In this document: in pieces, positions 44,934-56,467 of the stretch | Layout: the number at the start of each line of letters is the position of its first letter | Numbering within the stretch: the stretch's first letter is position 1 | Assembly: GCA_014529385.2 (NCBI GenBank) | Contig: CM043942.1 | Span: forward strand, 110,478,141 to 110,542,140 | From: Adiantum capillus-veneris | Taxonomy: Eukaryota > Streptophyta > Polypodiopsida > Polypodiales > Pteridaceae | Direction of reading: 5' to 3' | DNA: 64,000 nucleotides | Position numbers and translations under genes: made by a program | Notes under the pieces: generated by a model | Databases searched by the model: none | What the model saw: only the letters and a program-made list of their open reading frames with translations | Told to the model about the DNA's origin: nothing

Positions 44934-47900
44934 TAAACAAGACAAAGGAAAACATGCCACCCACTGATGGCGAACAATCTGTTGCTGAGGTCACCGATGC
45001 GTGTTCGCAAAATACTATGTTATTAAACGACGATGAGGTGGCTATTGATAGTCTCATGTGGAATCTTTCGGCTCTTGAGGAGCTTCGTGTCCTGAGTGTG
45101 GATTCTTGGAATGCGCTGATTGCATGATTTGCTCCACAAGGGCAGGGCCAGCAAGCTCTATTTTGTTTTCAGCAGATGCGAAGCGAGGGCCTCTCTCCAG
45201 ATGCAATCACGTACGCATGCATGAAGGCATGTAGCTCTACGCAAGAAGCTGATATGGGCACAAAAAGTGCTTCCTTTCCAGAATGTCGCCTCTTGAAATG
45301 CATTGATTACGGGATGTGCACAACAAGAACATGGCTATTGAAAGAAGATGTCATGCTTGGGATTGTCTTGGTCGATATGTATGCTAAATGTGCTTGAGAG
45401 AGCACAAAAAGTGCTAGAGCAGTTTTCTATCGGGAATGTCGCCTCTTGGAATGCACTGATTGAGGGATGTGCGCAACAAGAGCAAAGAAAAATCTAGGTT
45501 GGTTTTAGCGGATGCAAAGCAAGTATATCTCTCCAAATTCATTCAAGGCATGTGGCTCTACTCAAGTGCTCGAGGAGCTTCATGTCGTGAGTGTGGACTC
45601 TTGGAATGCATTGATTGCATGGTTTGCTCCACAAGGACAGGGCCAGAAAGCTCTATTTTGTTTTTAGCAGATGCGAAGCAAGGGCTTCTCTCCAGATGCA
45701 ATCATGTACGCATGCATGAAGCCATGTAGCTCTACGCAAGAAGCTTGTATGGGCACAAAAATTCACAATTATATTGTTAGTCAGAGGCTGCTGAATGCAT
45801 ATGCTTGCACCTTGAAGGCCATTGACCTTTTGCAATGCCGTTGACATGGGTGAGAGAATTAATGAGCCCATACCTGATCCGATGCTCTTGGGGAAGTGTA
45901 TCATGCTCTAGGCTGCTTTCAACGGATGCAAAGCAAGTGTATCTCTCCAAATTCAGCATCCTATACTTGCATCTTGAAGGCTATGCTTACATCTTGAAGG
46001 CATGTGGCTCTATGCAAGAGCTCAAGGAGCTTCCTTTTTGGAGTATGGACTCTTGGAATGCTTCGCATGTGGCCTCTCTCCAGATGCAATCACCTAGGCA
46101 TGCATCTTGAAGGCATGTGGCTCTACGCAAGAAAAGTCATGCTTGCGACTGTCTTGGTGAATATGTATGCCAAATGTGGTGTGCTTGAGAGAGCACAAAA
46201 AGTGCTTAAGGAGCTTTCTGTCCGGAATGTCGCCTCTTGGAATGCACTGATTGTTGCAGAGGCAGAAAGCTCTATGTTGTTTTTAGCAGATGCAAAGAAA
46301 GTATATCTCTCCTAAATCAATCAAGGCATGTGGCTCTGCGCAAGTGCTCTAGGAGCTTCGTGTCTTGAGTGTGGACTCTTACAATGCGCTGATTGGATGA
46401 TTTGCTCCACAAGGGCAGGGCCAACAAGCTCTATTCTATTTTCAACAGATGCGAAGTGAGGGCCTCTCTCTAGATGCAATCACGTATGCATGCATGAAGG
46501 CATGTAGCTCTATTGAAGAAGCAGTTATGGGCACAAAAAGTGCTTGAGCAGCTTCCTGTCCGGAATGTCGCCTCTTGAACTGCATTGATCGCGGAATGTG
46601 CACAACAAGAACATGGCTGTTGAAAGGAGATGCCATGCATGGGACTGTCTTGATCAATATGTATGCCAAATGTGGTGTGCTTGAGAGAGCACAAAAAGTG
46701 CTAGAGCCTAGTTTTCTGTCCGGAATGTCTGCCCCTTGGAATGCATTGATTGCGGGATGTGCACAACAAGAGTAGGGCAAGAAAGCTGTAGGTTGTTTTT
46801 AGTGGATGCAAAAAAGTATATCTCTCCAAATTCATTCAAGGCATGTGGCTTTGCGCAAGTGCTAGAGGAGCTTCGTGTCTAAGTGTTGACTCTTAGAATG
46901 TGATGATTGCATGATTTGCTCCACAAGGGCAGGGCCAGCAAGCTCTATTTTGTTTTCAATGGATGCGAAGCGAGGGCCTCTCTCCAGATGCAATCACGTA
47001 CACATGCATGAAGGCATGTAGCTCCACTCAAGAAGCTGATATGGGCAAAAAAAGTGCTTGAGGAGTTTCGTTTCCGGAATGTCGCCTCTTCAAATGGATT
47101 GATTACAGGTTGCGCAAAATAGGAACATGGCTATTGAAAGAAGATACCATGCTTGGGACTGTCTTGGTTGATATGTATGCCAAATGTGGTGTGCTTGAGA
47201 GAGCACAAAAAGTGCTAGAGCAGTTTTCTTTCCAGGATGTCGCCCCTTGGAATGCACTGATTGCGGGATGTGTGCAACAAGAGCAGGGCAAGAAAGCTCT
47301 AGGTTGTTTTTAGCGGATGCAAAGCAAGTATATCTCTCCAAATTTAGTCAAGGCATGTGGCTCTACGCAAGTGTTCGAGGAGCTTCATGTTCTGAGTGTG
47401 GACTCTTGGAATGCGTTGATCGAATGATTTGCTCCACAAGGGCAGGGCCAACAAGCTCTATTCTGTTTTTAGTAGACGCGAAGCAAGGGCCTCTCTCCAG
47501 ATGCAATCATGTATGCATGCATAAAGGCATGTCCGGAATGTTGCCTCTTGAAATGCATTGATTACGGGATGTCCACAACAAGAACATGGCTGTTGAAAGA
47601 AGATGCCATGCTTGGGACTGTCTTTGTCGATATGCATGCCAAATGTGGTGTGATTGAGAGAGCACAAAAAGTGCTAGAGAAGTTTTTTGTCCAGAATGTT
47701 TCCCCTTGGAATGCACTGATTACGGGATGTGCGCAACAATAGCAGGGCAAGAAAGATGCAAAGCAAGTATATCTCTCCAAATTCAGTCACCTGTACTTTC
47801 ATCTTCAAGGCATGTGGCTCTACACAAGTGCTCAAGGAGCTTCATGTCATGAGTGTGGACTCTTGGAATGTGTTGATTGCATGATTTGCTCCACAAGGCC

Positions 47901-48730
47901 AGGGCTAGAAAGCTCTATTTTGTTTTTACCAGATGCGAAGTAAGGGCCTCTCTCCAGATGCAATCATGTATGCCTGCATGAAGCCATGTAGCTCTACACA
48001 GGCTTGTATTGGCACAAAAATTCACAATTATATTGTTTCTCACCAACCAAAGTCTCTTGGAGTGCTTTTATATCCAGCAAGGACAGGTGAGGAAGCTTTG
48101 AAATTAATTTCAAAGATGCAATATGACATGGGCATATTCTTCATGACCATTTTGCCCGAAATGTTGCTTGTCGAATGCATTAAATGATGTGAATGGCGTC
48201 TCTTTCAATGCATTGGTAGCGGGATATGCACCGCAGAAGCAAGCGTAGAAAGCTCTAGGCTATTTTCATCTTTCTATCTGTAGTGTGGACTCCTTGAATG
48301 CACTCACTGTGGGATATGCGCAACAAGAGCAAGGCCAATGAGCGATACAGGAAAGAAGTTGTGCTTGGCTTTGCCTGGGACTATGTGTACGTCAAATATG
48401 GTGCTCTTCAGAACGCACGAAAAGCGCCCGAGGAGCTTCTTGTGCGGAACGCCGCCACAAGATCGCAGGAAGGGTCTCTATCCAGATGCAATCAACTACG
48501 CCTACACAGGAATCTGGAAGGCATGCGGGTCAGCAGATGCAATCACGTACACACCCATAGATATTAGAATTCACGATATGATCGCTACTCAACGTTTGTG
48601 GGGAGTACGATTTCATGCTTGGTGGTGGTTTGATCGATATGTATACAAAATGTGGTGTTCTCACAATAGCACAAAATCTTCTTGAAGGGTATCCTCCCAG
48701 GGATGTCGTCTCTTGCAGCAGCGGGTTAAG
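44934..48730 (+). pseudogene. Tandemly duplicated, decayed PPR locus
   Basis: PPR motifs recur on the plus strand in all three frames: VDMYAKC at about 45371, then similar at 46158, 46651, 47167, 47628 and (weak) 48630; PWNALIAGC or SWNALI; SPDAITYACMKA; ERAQKVLE. The spacing of the VDMYAKCG block is about 0.46-0.52 kb through the middle, so a supra-motif unit (two WNALI blocks plus one MYAKCG block) was duplicated several times. PPR proteins bind organelle RNA. Nearly every unit has a frameshift or stop, so no intact protein of the usual 400-900 residues exists. Codons just upstream (44940-45120) run from the NAC remnant into the first PPR unit. Confidence 0.85.
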
Positions 48731-49184
48731 TGCAGGAGATGCCCAACATCATTGATGCAAGGAAGTCCATTGGCGATAGACATTCAATCGCGCGGTGAGT
48801 AAGCATTATCATTTTATGATTTTTGACATTGAGAATGCAGTTAATGAACACACTGAAAATTGCACGCTGCCGTGGGAATGGCACGTTCTCTCGTACTATA
48901 AAAATTGGGGAGGACTGTGCAAACTCCCCCATGCAAGGAGACTTGCATGTTTTCTTTTTTTTAAAACATAAAAATGGAACAACAAACAATTAATAACATT
49001 GACATCTTGTATGATCATGAACATTGAGCTTGACAAAACTCTTAACACTCCTTGTGGTTTTTGGCGAGGTACCCCTCTGAAGCACTAAGATTGGTAACCA
49101 ATTTATGCGGAGGTACACCACTAAACCACGACGATCGGTATCCAAACACTCTCAGGTAAAAAAATCTAACACTCCTTCATGAGA

Positions 49185-49222
<38 letters not shown>

Positions 49223-49741
49223 GTTTCCAATATTTTGTTCGAGCTCAATTCGATGGAACATAGCTAACGAAGCACTCTAGTTCCAGATGCCTTGCGGATC
49301 GCTTGTGATTGCAAGAGGAGCTAGATATGGCTTCTTCGGTCCATTAGACGTATCTTAGGTTCAAAACGGTTTGGTCAAGAGCATCAACTCCCTAGTAAGG
49401 TATGTACACAAACTGCAACCACGACAACCGCTTTCACACATATGACACTATGTACACTATATATAACATTTTGTTCCAACCCACATATGAAAAGGCATAA
49501 AAAGTGAGGTGAACATTTTAATTTCACATTGTAAACATGCCATGGCAAGATGACGTGCTCATTCTTAAATTCTTTTGGCAGCAATCTGCTTGATGGAAGG
49601 GTAGCACTCTAGTTGATAGAAGGGAATTTCGGGTATTTTTGGAAATTTCAACAAAATGTCGAGATATTTTGTTCGATACAAAAAAAACTCGCGCGCGCGC
49701 ATAGTGACACGGATACGCAGAGAGAGAGAGAGAGAGTATAG
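48731..49741. other. Intergenic spacer with a (CT)16 tract
   Basis: No supported gene. A CT array occupies about 49189-49220. A short alternating CG run (GCGCGCGCGC) near 49690 and a GA run at 49721-49736 lie just upstream of the candidate start codon at 49742. Confidence 0.6.
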
Positions 49742-49876
49742 ATGAACGTACTTTCGCGTGCGAGAGTTCCATGGGCCTTGATCAAGCCGCAGCGGCACTC
49801 CTTTACGTATTGCACGGCCGCTCCCCCCTACTATAACTATCTCAAGCTGGACGTCCAAGTCGGTGCGACTCTGCAG
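49742..49876 (+). CDS. Candidate host gene, exon 1 (unidentified protein)
   Basis: ATG at 49742 opens a 45-codon frame (starting MNVLSRARVPWALIKPQ, later YYNYLKLDVQVGATLQ) that ends at CAG|GTAACC, a good 5' splice site. The N-terminus is basic, Ser/Ala/Thr-containing and poor in acidic residues, compatible with an organelle transit peptide (inference). The exon joins 50439 in phase 0. I do not recognise the family. It could be spurious, since the length is small and only splice motifs support it. Confidence 0.35.
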
Positions 49877-50438
49877 GTAACCCCCGCCGTCTCTGCTCTA
49901 TGGGAAACGCGGTAGCATGATGGAAACAATGATTGCGTGCCTTTGGAAGCATGCTCTGTCTTTTAACATCCACACCACATGAAAGCCAGTGACCACGGGT
50001 TAATGTATATTCACGATTGAGGTGGGTGACTAAATAGCTTGCTGCTAAGAGCCTCTATATGCAATTTTCTATAAGTTTTCCTCGATCACCCACATCATTC
50101 TCTTTAATGGGTACTGTTACTCAAATTGCTACCTCTTCCTAGTTGCACATTAGCGTCAAATATCTTCTCAGGATCGTTTTCCAAGGCTAGCAATTTTTCA
50201 GTATTAAACATAGTAAGATTTACACAATGAAAGTGTGATTTGAGATGTGATTTAAGGACAGTTTGATAGCTTTCTTATACGTACTTTTAACAGTGAGATG
50301 CCCATTTATGTACAGGCAAGTTTGCACTTATTCAAAATTGCACAAGTTGCTGCCATTCTATTATTGTAGCCACTTTTTTGTTCAATGTTACACAGTCCTA
50401 AAAATCCTTTGCACTTACAACTGTTTTGGTTGAAACAG

Positions 50439-50510
50439 TTGAACTTGGCACCAGTAAATGCAGAAGTGGATATTTACACCGGAGATAACATGGAACAAAT
50501 TGAAGTCAAG
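50439..50510 (+). CDS. Candidate host gene, exon 2
   Basis: 72 bp (24 codons, no stop) between AAACAG (3' splice site after a pyrimidine-rich stretch) and GTATCG. It reads LNLAPVNAEVDIYTGDNMEQ then IEVK, with natural codon use, and keeps phase 0 on both sides. The intron before it is 562 bp. Confidence 0.35.
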
Positions 50511-50689
50511 GTATCGTGATTCTATTTGAAAAAGCTCAAGGATCTTCACCAAACTTTCTTGCTTTAGGATATGACATGATTTCTAAGTGTGAGCTTAGAT
50601 TTTCAATTTAAATAAGAGAGTGGTGCGCTTTAAGTGAGATATAAAACTAAAATGCCGTATAGATTTCAATATAAATTAAATAGTTTAGT

Positions 50690-52388
50690 TTGCAGAGGTT
50701 GCTTCCCCTTTGCAGATTTTGACACAGAAAGGAGTCCCTTTCTCGTGGGGACCCACAGAGGTGACTGTCTTTCAGACATTGAAAGAGAAATTGACTACAG
50801 GACCAGTTTTGACTTTGTCGGATTTGCAGAAGTTATTCGAAGTATATTGTGATGCTTGTGGTCGTAGTCTGGGTGCGGTCTTAATGCAAGAAGGCCATGT
50901 CATTGCCTACGAGAGCCGATTGTTCTCAAGGCCGGAATTGACAGCACAGATATATGAGAAAGAGCTTTTGGCGGTTATCCATGCTCTTACTGAGTGGTGA
51001 CATTACCTACTTGGAGCCGATTTTACGGTCTTCACAGATCACCAGAGTTTACGCTACTTCTTGTCACACAAGCAACTATCGGAAAAGCAAATGCGGTGGG
51101 CGAACATCTTGTCACAGTTTCACTTGCAGATTGTCCATGTGCAGGGACATAAGAACTTGGTGGCGGATTCTTTGTCCCGGAAGCCGTTGATTCTGGTTAT
51201 TTCCGTGATACATCATAGGAGCTTCGAGGATATGGTCGATCAGTATGCCACAGATACAGATTTTGCAGATATTTTCACTCGGATACGGAATGGGGAGGTA
51301 GTAGCGGGATATTCCATTCGGAATGGGTACTCGATGAAGAAAACGATGATGTGCGTTACACAGCCGTTGAGGGAAAAGGTTTTAAGCGAATGCCACTGTC
51401 CACCATTTACGGGTCACCGCGGCATTGCTACCACCTTGAAAGGTGTGGAGAGATACTTCTTTTGTCCGAGACTTAAGGACATGGACGATTTTGTACGTAG
51501 TTGCTTGGTATGCCAGAAGGTCAAGCTTGACAGGTATAAAGCACAGGGATTGTTACAGCCTTTACCCATACCACCCGCCCCTGGGAAAGTATTGCAATGG
51601 ATTTCATTTTTGATCTTTCGAGAACACAGAGTGGGCACGATGGTATCTGGACTCTTATTGACAGATTTAGGAAGCAAGCTCATTTGATTTCAGTGAAGAA
51701 AACAGTCAAGTTGGATCACTTAGCGAGAGTGTTTGTGGCCTAGATCTTCAGATTACATGGCATGCCTGAGACAATTGTCTCTGACAGAGATCCCCGATTC
51801 ATGAGTTTGTTTTGGAAGGCTATTATGGAGAACATTGGCACGCGGTTGCAGTTCTCGTCATCTTTCCACCCGCATACAGATGGGCAATCGGAAATTGCAA
51901 ATTGAGTCGTACTGGATTTATTGAAGTCTTACATCTCGGATTAGAAGACTCAATGGGAAAAGTATTTGCCTTCGGTGGCATTTGCCTACAATAACACGAT
52001 TCACTCTTCGACGAGGAAGGCCCCATTTGAGATTATTGAAGGTGCTACGAAGGTTTCACCCTTCCTAAGCACGAAAGATAAGATTTTTGAAGCCGACGAG
52101 TACACACGGGACTTGGATATGGCTTTTGCCAAGGTTCGGGAGGTTTTGCAAAAATCTCAAGAAAGACACAAAAAGGCAGCAGATCGACATCGTCGCGATT
52201 TGAAATTAAAGAAGAACAATTGGGTGCTCTTACGTTTTGAGAAGGCACGCCTGAGAAAGAAAAAGGGAAAGGAGTGGCTTTTTCCAAAGCTTAGCATGAG
52301 ATACTATAGACCTTTCCAGATTTTCGAAAAGATAAATGATGTCTCCTTTAGACTGAAGCTGTGCAAGGTGCAACGGAATGAATGTTGA
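50690..52388 (+). pseudogene. Gypsy RNase H-integrase fragment
   Basis: It begins inside the RT/RNase H boundary (FAEVASPLQILTQKGVPFSW), continues with RNase H (VYCDACGRSLGAVLMQEGHV, YEKELLAVIHALTEW, FTDHQSLRYFL, ADSLSR), the HHCC zinc domain (CHCPPFTGHRG, CLVCQKVK) and the integrase core in broken frames ([13 protein letters not shown], then TDGQSEIAN), then VAFAYNNTIHSSTRKAPFEI and the C-terminal region ending at a stop at 52388. The first stop, TGA at 50998-51000 after TEW, stands where CGA (Arg) is expected. It lies in the putative second intron of the candidate host gene. No LTRs were found. Confidence 0.85.
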
Positions 52389-52436
52389 ACTTTGCTCAAG
52401 ATGAGTGCTCCGAACTGTGCTCAAGGTTCCTTTTAC

Positions 52437-53335
52437 TTACGGAAAGGTAGAGCCTTCCGTTCTTAATGCGAGAGTCCAATGGACACAAACAAAGTGAATG
52501 GACATTGTGCGTAAAGGTGCATGAGACTGAGAGATAGAGAGAAGAGAATACGACACTAGAGATGTTGTAAAACCCTCCTCCGAAGGCCCCACTCCTAATG
52601 GCGAGAGTGGTCTACTATTGATTGCACAATCTGGTACAATGATTGGATGCAAATCTATTGGGTATGTCGATGTCGACGATGTGGACGACGAAGACGATGC
52701 TACGGCTGAAAATGGTGCTGAAGTAGATGCTGAATGGGTTGAATGCTGTTGATGCAAAAATGCAATCTGCTGGTCCTTAAAGGCTGCTGAAAATCTGCTG
52801 TGTTTCTGCTGTTCAAAAACGCTATATGGGCTGGACTCTGTTGCTTTCAAACGCTGAAAACTGCAGCTCCAAAATGCTGGTTTAGGTGACCCAAAAATGC
52901 TGAATAGCTGGCTGAAAAACGCTAGGCCTCTTGGGGGTTCTGCTGAGAAGTTGTCTGTTGAGCGTGTGCTCCTGCTGCCTCTTCTGCCAAAAAGTGCTAG
53001 TGCTAGGTTTGCTTATATACAAACTTAGCAAAATTGCCCTACCTACTTTTCAATAAAAGTCACTTAAAAATAATAAGTGAAAAATGTCAAAAATAGGAAA
53101 AATAGGTCTATGCACTGTGAAAATGCTCTTGATGGGATCTGATGGGAATCTGATGGTCTTGTTGTGTGCAAGCAGAGGATATGCAACTAATCTAAGTGCC
53201 TGGACATGCACGGTCTGCGAATAGACTCACAAAGGTGCCAGATCACTTCCTATTCTAGACTGACTTGACTGAACTGAACCCTGGTCATGCTGTAGCTCGT
53301 CCACGGACACATAGGGTTGGATGTGTCACGTGACA
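52437..53335 (-). repeat. 3' LTR of the pol-less element (about 899 bp)
   Basis: Homologous to 55204-56052 over its whole length with small indels. Read on the minus strand it carries TATATAAG (reverse of 53012-53019), a plausible promoter, about 320 nt from the LTR start. The starting dyad TGTCACGTGACA is at 53324-53335. Confidence 0.75.
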
Positions 53336-53940
53336 TTCCCTCCTTTTTAAAGTGAGGTACTGGTACCGAACTGTATGGCGTCGAAGGAGATCGCCAACAA
53401 CATCTGGAATCCTTGAAAGGACTCTTCGCCGGCCCACTCTGAGGTTTGGATCGTGCGATACTTGAACTTCATGAAGGTTTGCAACGCTTGCTTCTTTTGG
53501 CCGCGCCGAAAGCGACACAAAGTCTTCTGTGGCTCCTTCAATGCTTCAACTTCGTCTAGAGTCATGCTTCTTCCTTCTTCAAGAATCTCCGAGGCTGAAA
53601 ATTCCTGAAACCACTTCCAACACAAAAACATGAACATACCCATTCCATGTAAAGTGACTGGAAAAAATCTCTTCTTCTCTAAAGACTGTGCATGCAGTGT
53701 AGATGAACAAATAGACGGAGTGCCAACCCGTTCACCACACACACGCAAACAATGAGATCGAATCTTGTCTTGCTGATCTAAATCAATCAACTGTGGCAAT
53801 TCACAATGGAAATGCCGATGCTTGATATTCAATCCTTCTTGTGCTCTTTCGGATACTGTGTCATGCCGTGGAAGAGACATGGAATGTGAATTCCTTGGGT
53901 GCAAACATTCCATGAGTAATCCGCATACATCTGTGCTCAT
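53336..53940 (-). pseudogene. ORF end of the pol-less element, chromodomain-like
   Basis: The frame from 53940 has an N-terminal part of unknown type (SMSLPRHDTVSERAQEG). From about residue 130 it reads FSASEILEEGRSMTLDEVEA, LKEPQKTLCRFRRG, then QTFMKFKYRTIQTSEWAGEE. The spacing and the K-F-K-x...S-E-W resemble the chromodomain at the end of chromovirus integrases, which targets insertion to heterochromatin. The final residues shift frame. Because the same segment is conserved in the second copy (56064-56395), it may have been under selection in the family. Confidence 0.45.
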
Positions 53941-53965
53941 TCATGAGTGAATCGTGCTCAACATA

Positions 53966-54487
53966 CTATATGTCATGCCTAGGAAAAGGGATTACATAAA
54001 GACACTGACTAAAATACAGGAAACGATCATGAATGAAACACTCGTACAATGTATGCTGACTAATCATACGAACACATAGTACTTCCTGTGAGGGTTCTCT
54101 GGACCTAGGCTCGAGAGCCAAGATCAGATCTTCGTAATCGATCGATTCTGCCTGTGGGGGTGCTGTGGACCTCGACTTGAAAGCCAAGATCGATTCTTGG
54201 TGATTGATCCAATCTGCAACGAGGTTAGCTTGGCTATAAAAAGCATCAACTAAACCATCATTCTTGTGAACAATCACATCGTGGTCATACAAATCATCAT
54301 GCTCGTGAGTAATCACATCTTGATCATGCAAATCATCATGCTTGTGAGAAATCACATCTTGATCATGCAAATCATCATGCTTATCATTATCAAGCAATTC
54401 CTCATGCTTATCATCATGCAAATTCTGTGTGTCATGCTTTGGAGAAGAAGAGACCGAGAGAGTCTTCTTTTCCCGAATCTCTTGCAT
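53966..54487 (-). pseudogene. HDD-repeat ORF of the pol-less element
   Basis: A 173-codon frame. Near residues 30-75 it holds a His/Asp repeat, HDDLHDQDVI, in about four degenerate copies (HDDLHDQDVI, HKHDDLHDQDVI, HEHDDLYDHDVI, HKNDGL...), then ESILAFKSRSTAPPQAES and LILALEPRSREPSQE, itself a two-copy motif. No catalytic signature is visible and I know of no family. The acidic histidine-rich repeats might bind metal (speculation). Confidence 0.5.
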
Positions 54488-55009
54488 GTGTGCCTGTACT
54501 TGAGAAAAGAATGGAACAAGGTGGATTTCCTTTCGTTGTGCTCATGCTCTATGGCTGCCATTCTTTCTTCGTGTTCACGTTGTATTTCTGCTTTCTTTTT
54601 TGCGGCCTCCAAGCGTGCTTGCTCGCGCTCACGCTCAAAGTCTGCCTTTCTTTATGCTTTTCTTGCTTCGGTTCTAACTTCCTGTCCATCATCATCTTGT
54701 CGAAAGCCTCCATAGGAGTTAGTGCAATCCTTGGCGTAGATGGGGAAGGGGGAGGGTCGGAAAAACCTCCTGGTGGGGAAAATTCTTCTTCGCCTCTCTC
54801 ATGCTCATCACCTCCAAGCGAAGTATCCATTCCGCTTCAAGTGATGACCATCCACTGAAGTCTTTGGTTCTTAAGTTCACGAGGAACTTGGGTTCTTGTG
54901 GGTCTTGGGTTCTTGAGGTTCTTGGGGGTCTTGAGGTTCTTGAGGTTCTTCTTTCACTTGCAATCTGTGTTAGAGAACACCCGAGTTCTTCTCTTTTCCG
55001 CGGGTGCAC
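54352..55009 (-). pseudogene. Coiled-coil ORF of the pol-less element, frameshifted
   Basis: Three frames join in register: 55009 (KFLVNLRTKDFSGWSSLEAE, WILRLEVMSMREAKKN), 54830 (FSPPGGFSDPPPSPSTPRIA, MEAFDKMMMDRKLEPKQEKH), and 54612 (EAAKKKAEIQREHEERMAAI, EHEHNERKSTLFHSF). The product would be a Pro-rich linker and a Glu/Lys coiled coil, features common in Gag. No zinc knuckle is visible. At least two frameshifts. Confidence 0.5.
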
Positions 55010-55203
55010 CCCTTGGCGGCCTTGCGCTCACACCAAGGTTTCTTTTTCCCACCTCACGTAGATAGGCCGGCCGCTAAGTGCACGGTCCGCTCTCAATGCG
55101 TGAAAAGAGGCACAAGGGGAGGCTCGACAAGCCCTTCTTTCTTGGGTTTCCTGTCACTCTTCAAAAACATGATTAGGAATCGACACGCCTAAGAGAACTT
55201 GGG

Positions 55204-56052
55204 TTACGGAAGGTAGAGTCTTCGTTCTTAATGCGAGAGTGCAATGGACACAAACAAAGTGAATGGACACTGTGTGTGAAGGTGCATGAGACTGAGAGAT
55301 AGAGAGAAGAGAATACGACACCAGAGACGTAAAACCCTCCTCCGAAGGCCCCACTCCCGATGGCGAGAGTGGTCTACTATTGATTGCACAATCTGGTACA
55401 ATGACTGGATGCAAATCTAATGGGTATGTCGATGTCGACGACGAAGACGATGCTATGGCTGAAAATGGTGCCGAATGGGCTGAATGCTGTTGATGCAAAA
55501 ACGCAATCTACTAGTCTTTAAAGGCTACTGAAAATCTGTTGTGTTTCTATTGTTCAAAAACGTTATAAGGGCTGCACTCTGTTGCTTTCAAACACTGAAA
55601 ACTGCAGCAAATGCTGAATAGTTGGTTGAAAAACGCTAGGCCTCTTGGGGGTTCTGCTGAGAAGTTGCCTGTTGAGCGTGTGCTCCTGCTGCCTCTTCTG
55701 CCAGAAAGTGCTAGCTCTAGGTTTGCTTGTATACAAACTTAGCAAAATTGCACTACCTACTTTCCAATAAAAGTAACTTAAAAATAATAAGTGAAAAATG
55801 TCAAAAATAGGGAAAATAGGTCTATGCACTGTAAAAATGCTCTTGATGGGATTTGATGGGAATTTGATGGTCATGCTGTGTGCAACCAGAGGATATGCAT
55901 CTAATCTAAGTGTCTGGACATGCACGGTCTGTGAACAACAGACTCACAAAGGTGCTAGATCACTTCCTATTCTAGACTGACTTGACTGAACTGAACCCTA
56001 GTCATGCTGTAGCTTGTCCACGGACACATAGCATTGGATGTGTCACGTGACA
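55204..56052 (-). repeat. 5' (shared) LTR of the pol-less element (about 849 bp)
   Basis: Homologous to 52437-53335. The TATA box is altered here (CTTGTATA at 55726-55733 against CTTATATA). The terminal dyad TGTCACGTGACA is at 56041-56052, with a PPT-like purine tract beyond it. Confidence 0.7.
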
Positions 56053-56395
56053 TCCCCTCCTTTTCAAAGTGAGGTACTGGTACCGAACTGTATGGCGTCG
56101 AAGGAGATCGCCAACAACACCCGGAATCCTTGAAAGGACTCTTCGCCGGCCCACTCTGAGGTGTGAGTCGTGCGATACTTGAACTTCATGAAGGTCTGCA
56201 ACGCTTGCTTCTTTGGGCCGCGCCGAAAGCAACACAAAGTCTTCTGTGGCTCCTTCAATGCTTCAACTTCGTCTAGAGTCATGCTTCTTCCTTCTTCAAG
56301 AATCTCTGAGGCTGAAAATTCCTGAAACCACTTCCAACACAAAAACATGAACATACCCATTCTATGTAAAGTGACTTGAAAAAATCTCGTCTTCT
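56053..56395 (-). pseudogene. Second copy of the pol-less element's chromodomain-like ORF end
   Basis: Nearly the same as 53336-53650, including GRSMTLDEVEALKEPQKTLC and QTFMKFKYRTTHTSEWAGEE. Homology stops near 56395, where an unrelated sequence starts. This marks a partial upstream unit joined through a shared LTR. Confidence 0.7.
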
Positions 56396-56467
56396 GCTGT
56401 ATGACTTTTTTGAACTGGAATTCCCGATAATATGATACTGATTTGTTCTTGACTTGTCTAAGTGCAG

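Larger units (their letters stand above)
52437..56052 (-). mobile_element. Pol-less LTR element with coiled-coil/HDD ORFs and chromodomain-like tail
   Basis: Two long direct repeats (52437-53335 and 55204-56052) flank 1.87 kb of internal sequence read on the minus strand. Each repeat begins (minus strand) TGTCACGTGACACATCC and is preceded by a purine tract (AAAAAGGAGGGAA or GAAAAGGAGGGGA), as a 3' LTR should be. The internal ORFs contain no protease, RT or integrase. A further copy of the 3' internal end (56053-56395) precedes the right-hand LTR, so the LTR is shared by two internal regions. Outer LTR ends lack a clear CA. It is a non-autonomous Gypsy derivative (inference). Confidence 0.65.

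Noticed and set aside
50695-50716. A third exon of the candidate host gene after TTTGCAG
   Set aside because: The sequence reads directly as Gypsy RT/RNase H (FAEVASPLQILTQKG), so the AG is part of the transposon.
54266-55061. Plus-strand frames of 140-150 codons with Ile/Met/Cys/Ser-rich sequence
   Set aside because: They mirror the minus-strand His/Asp and coiled-coil ORFs; the repeated IMLV/HILIMQ pattern is the antisense of the HDD repeat.
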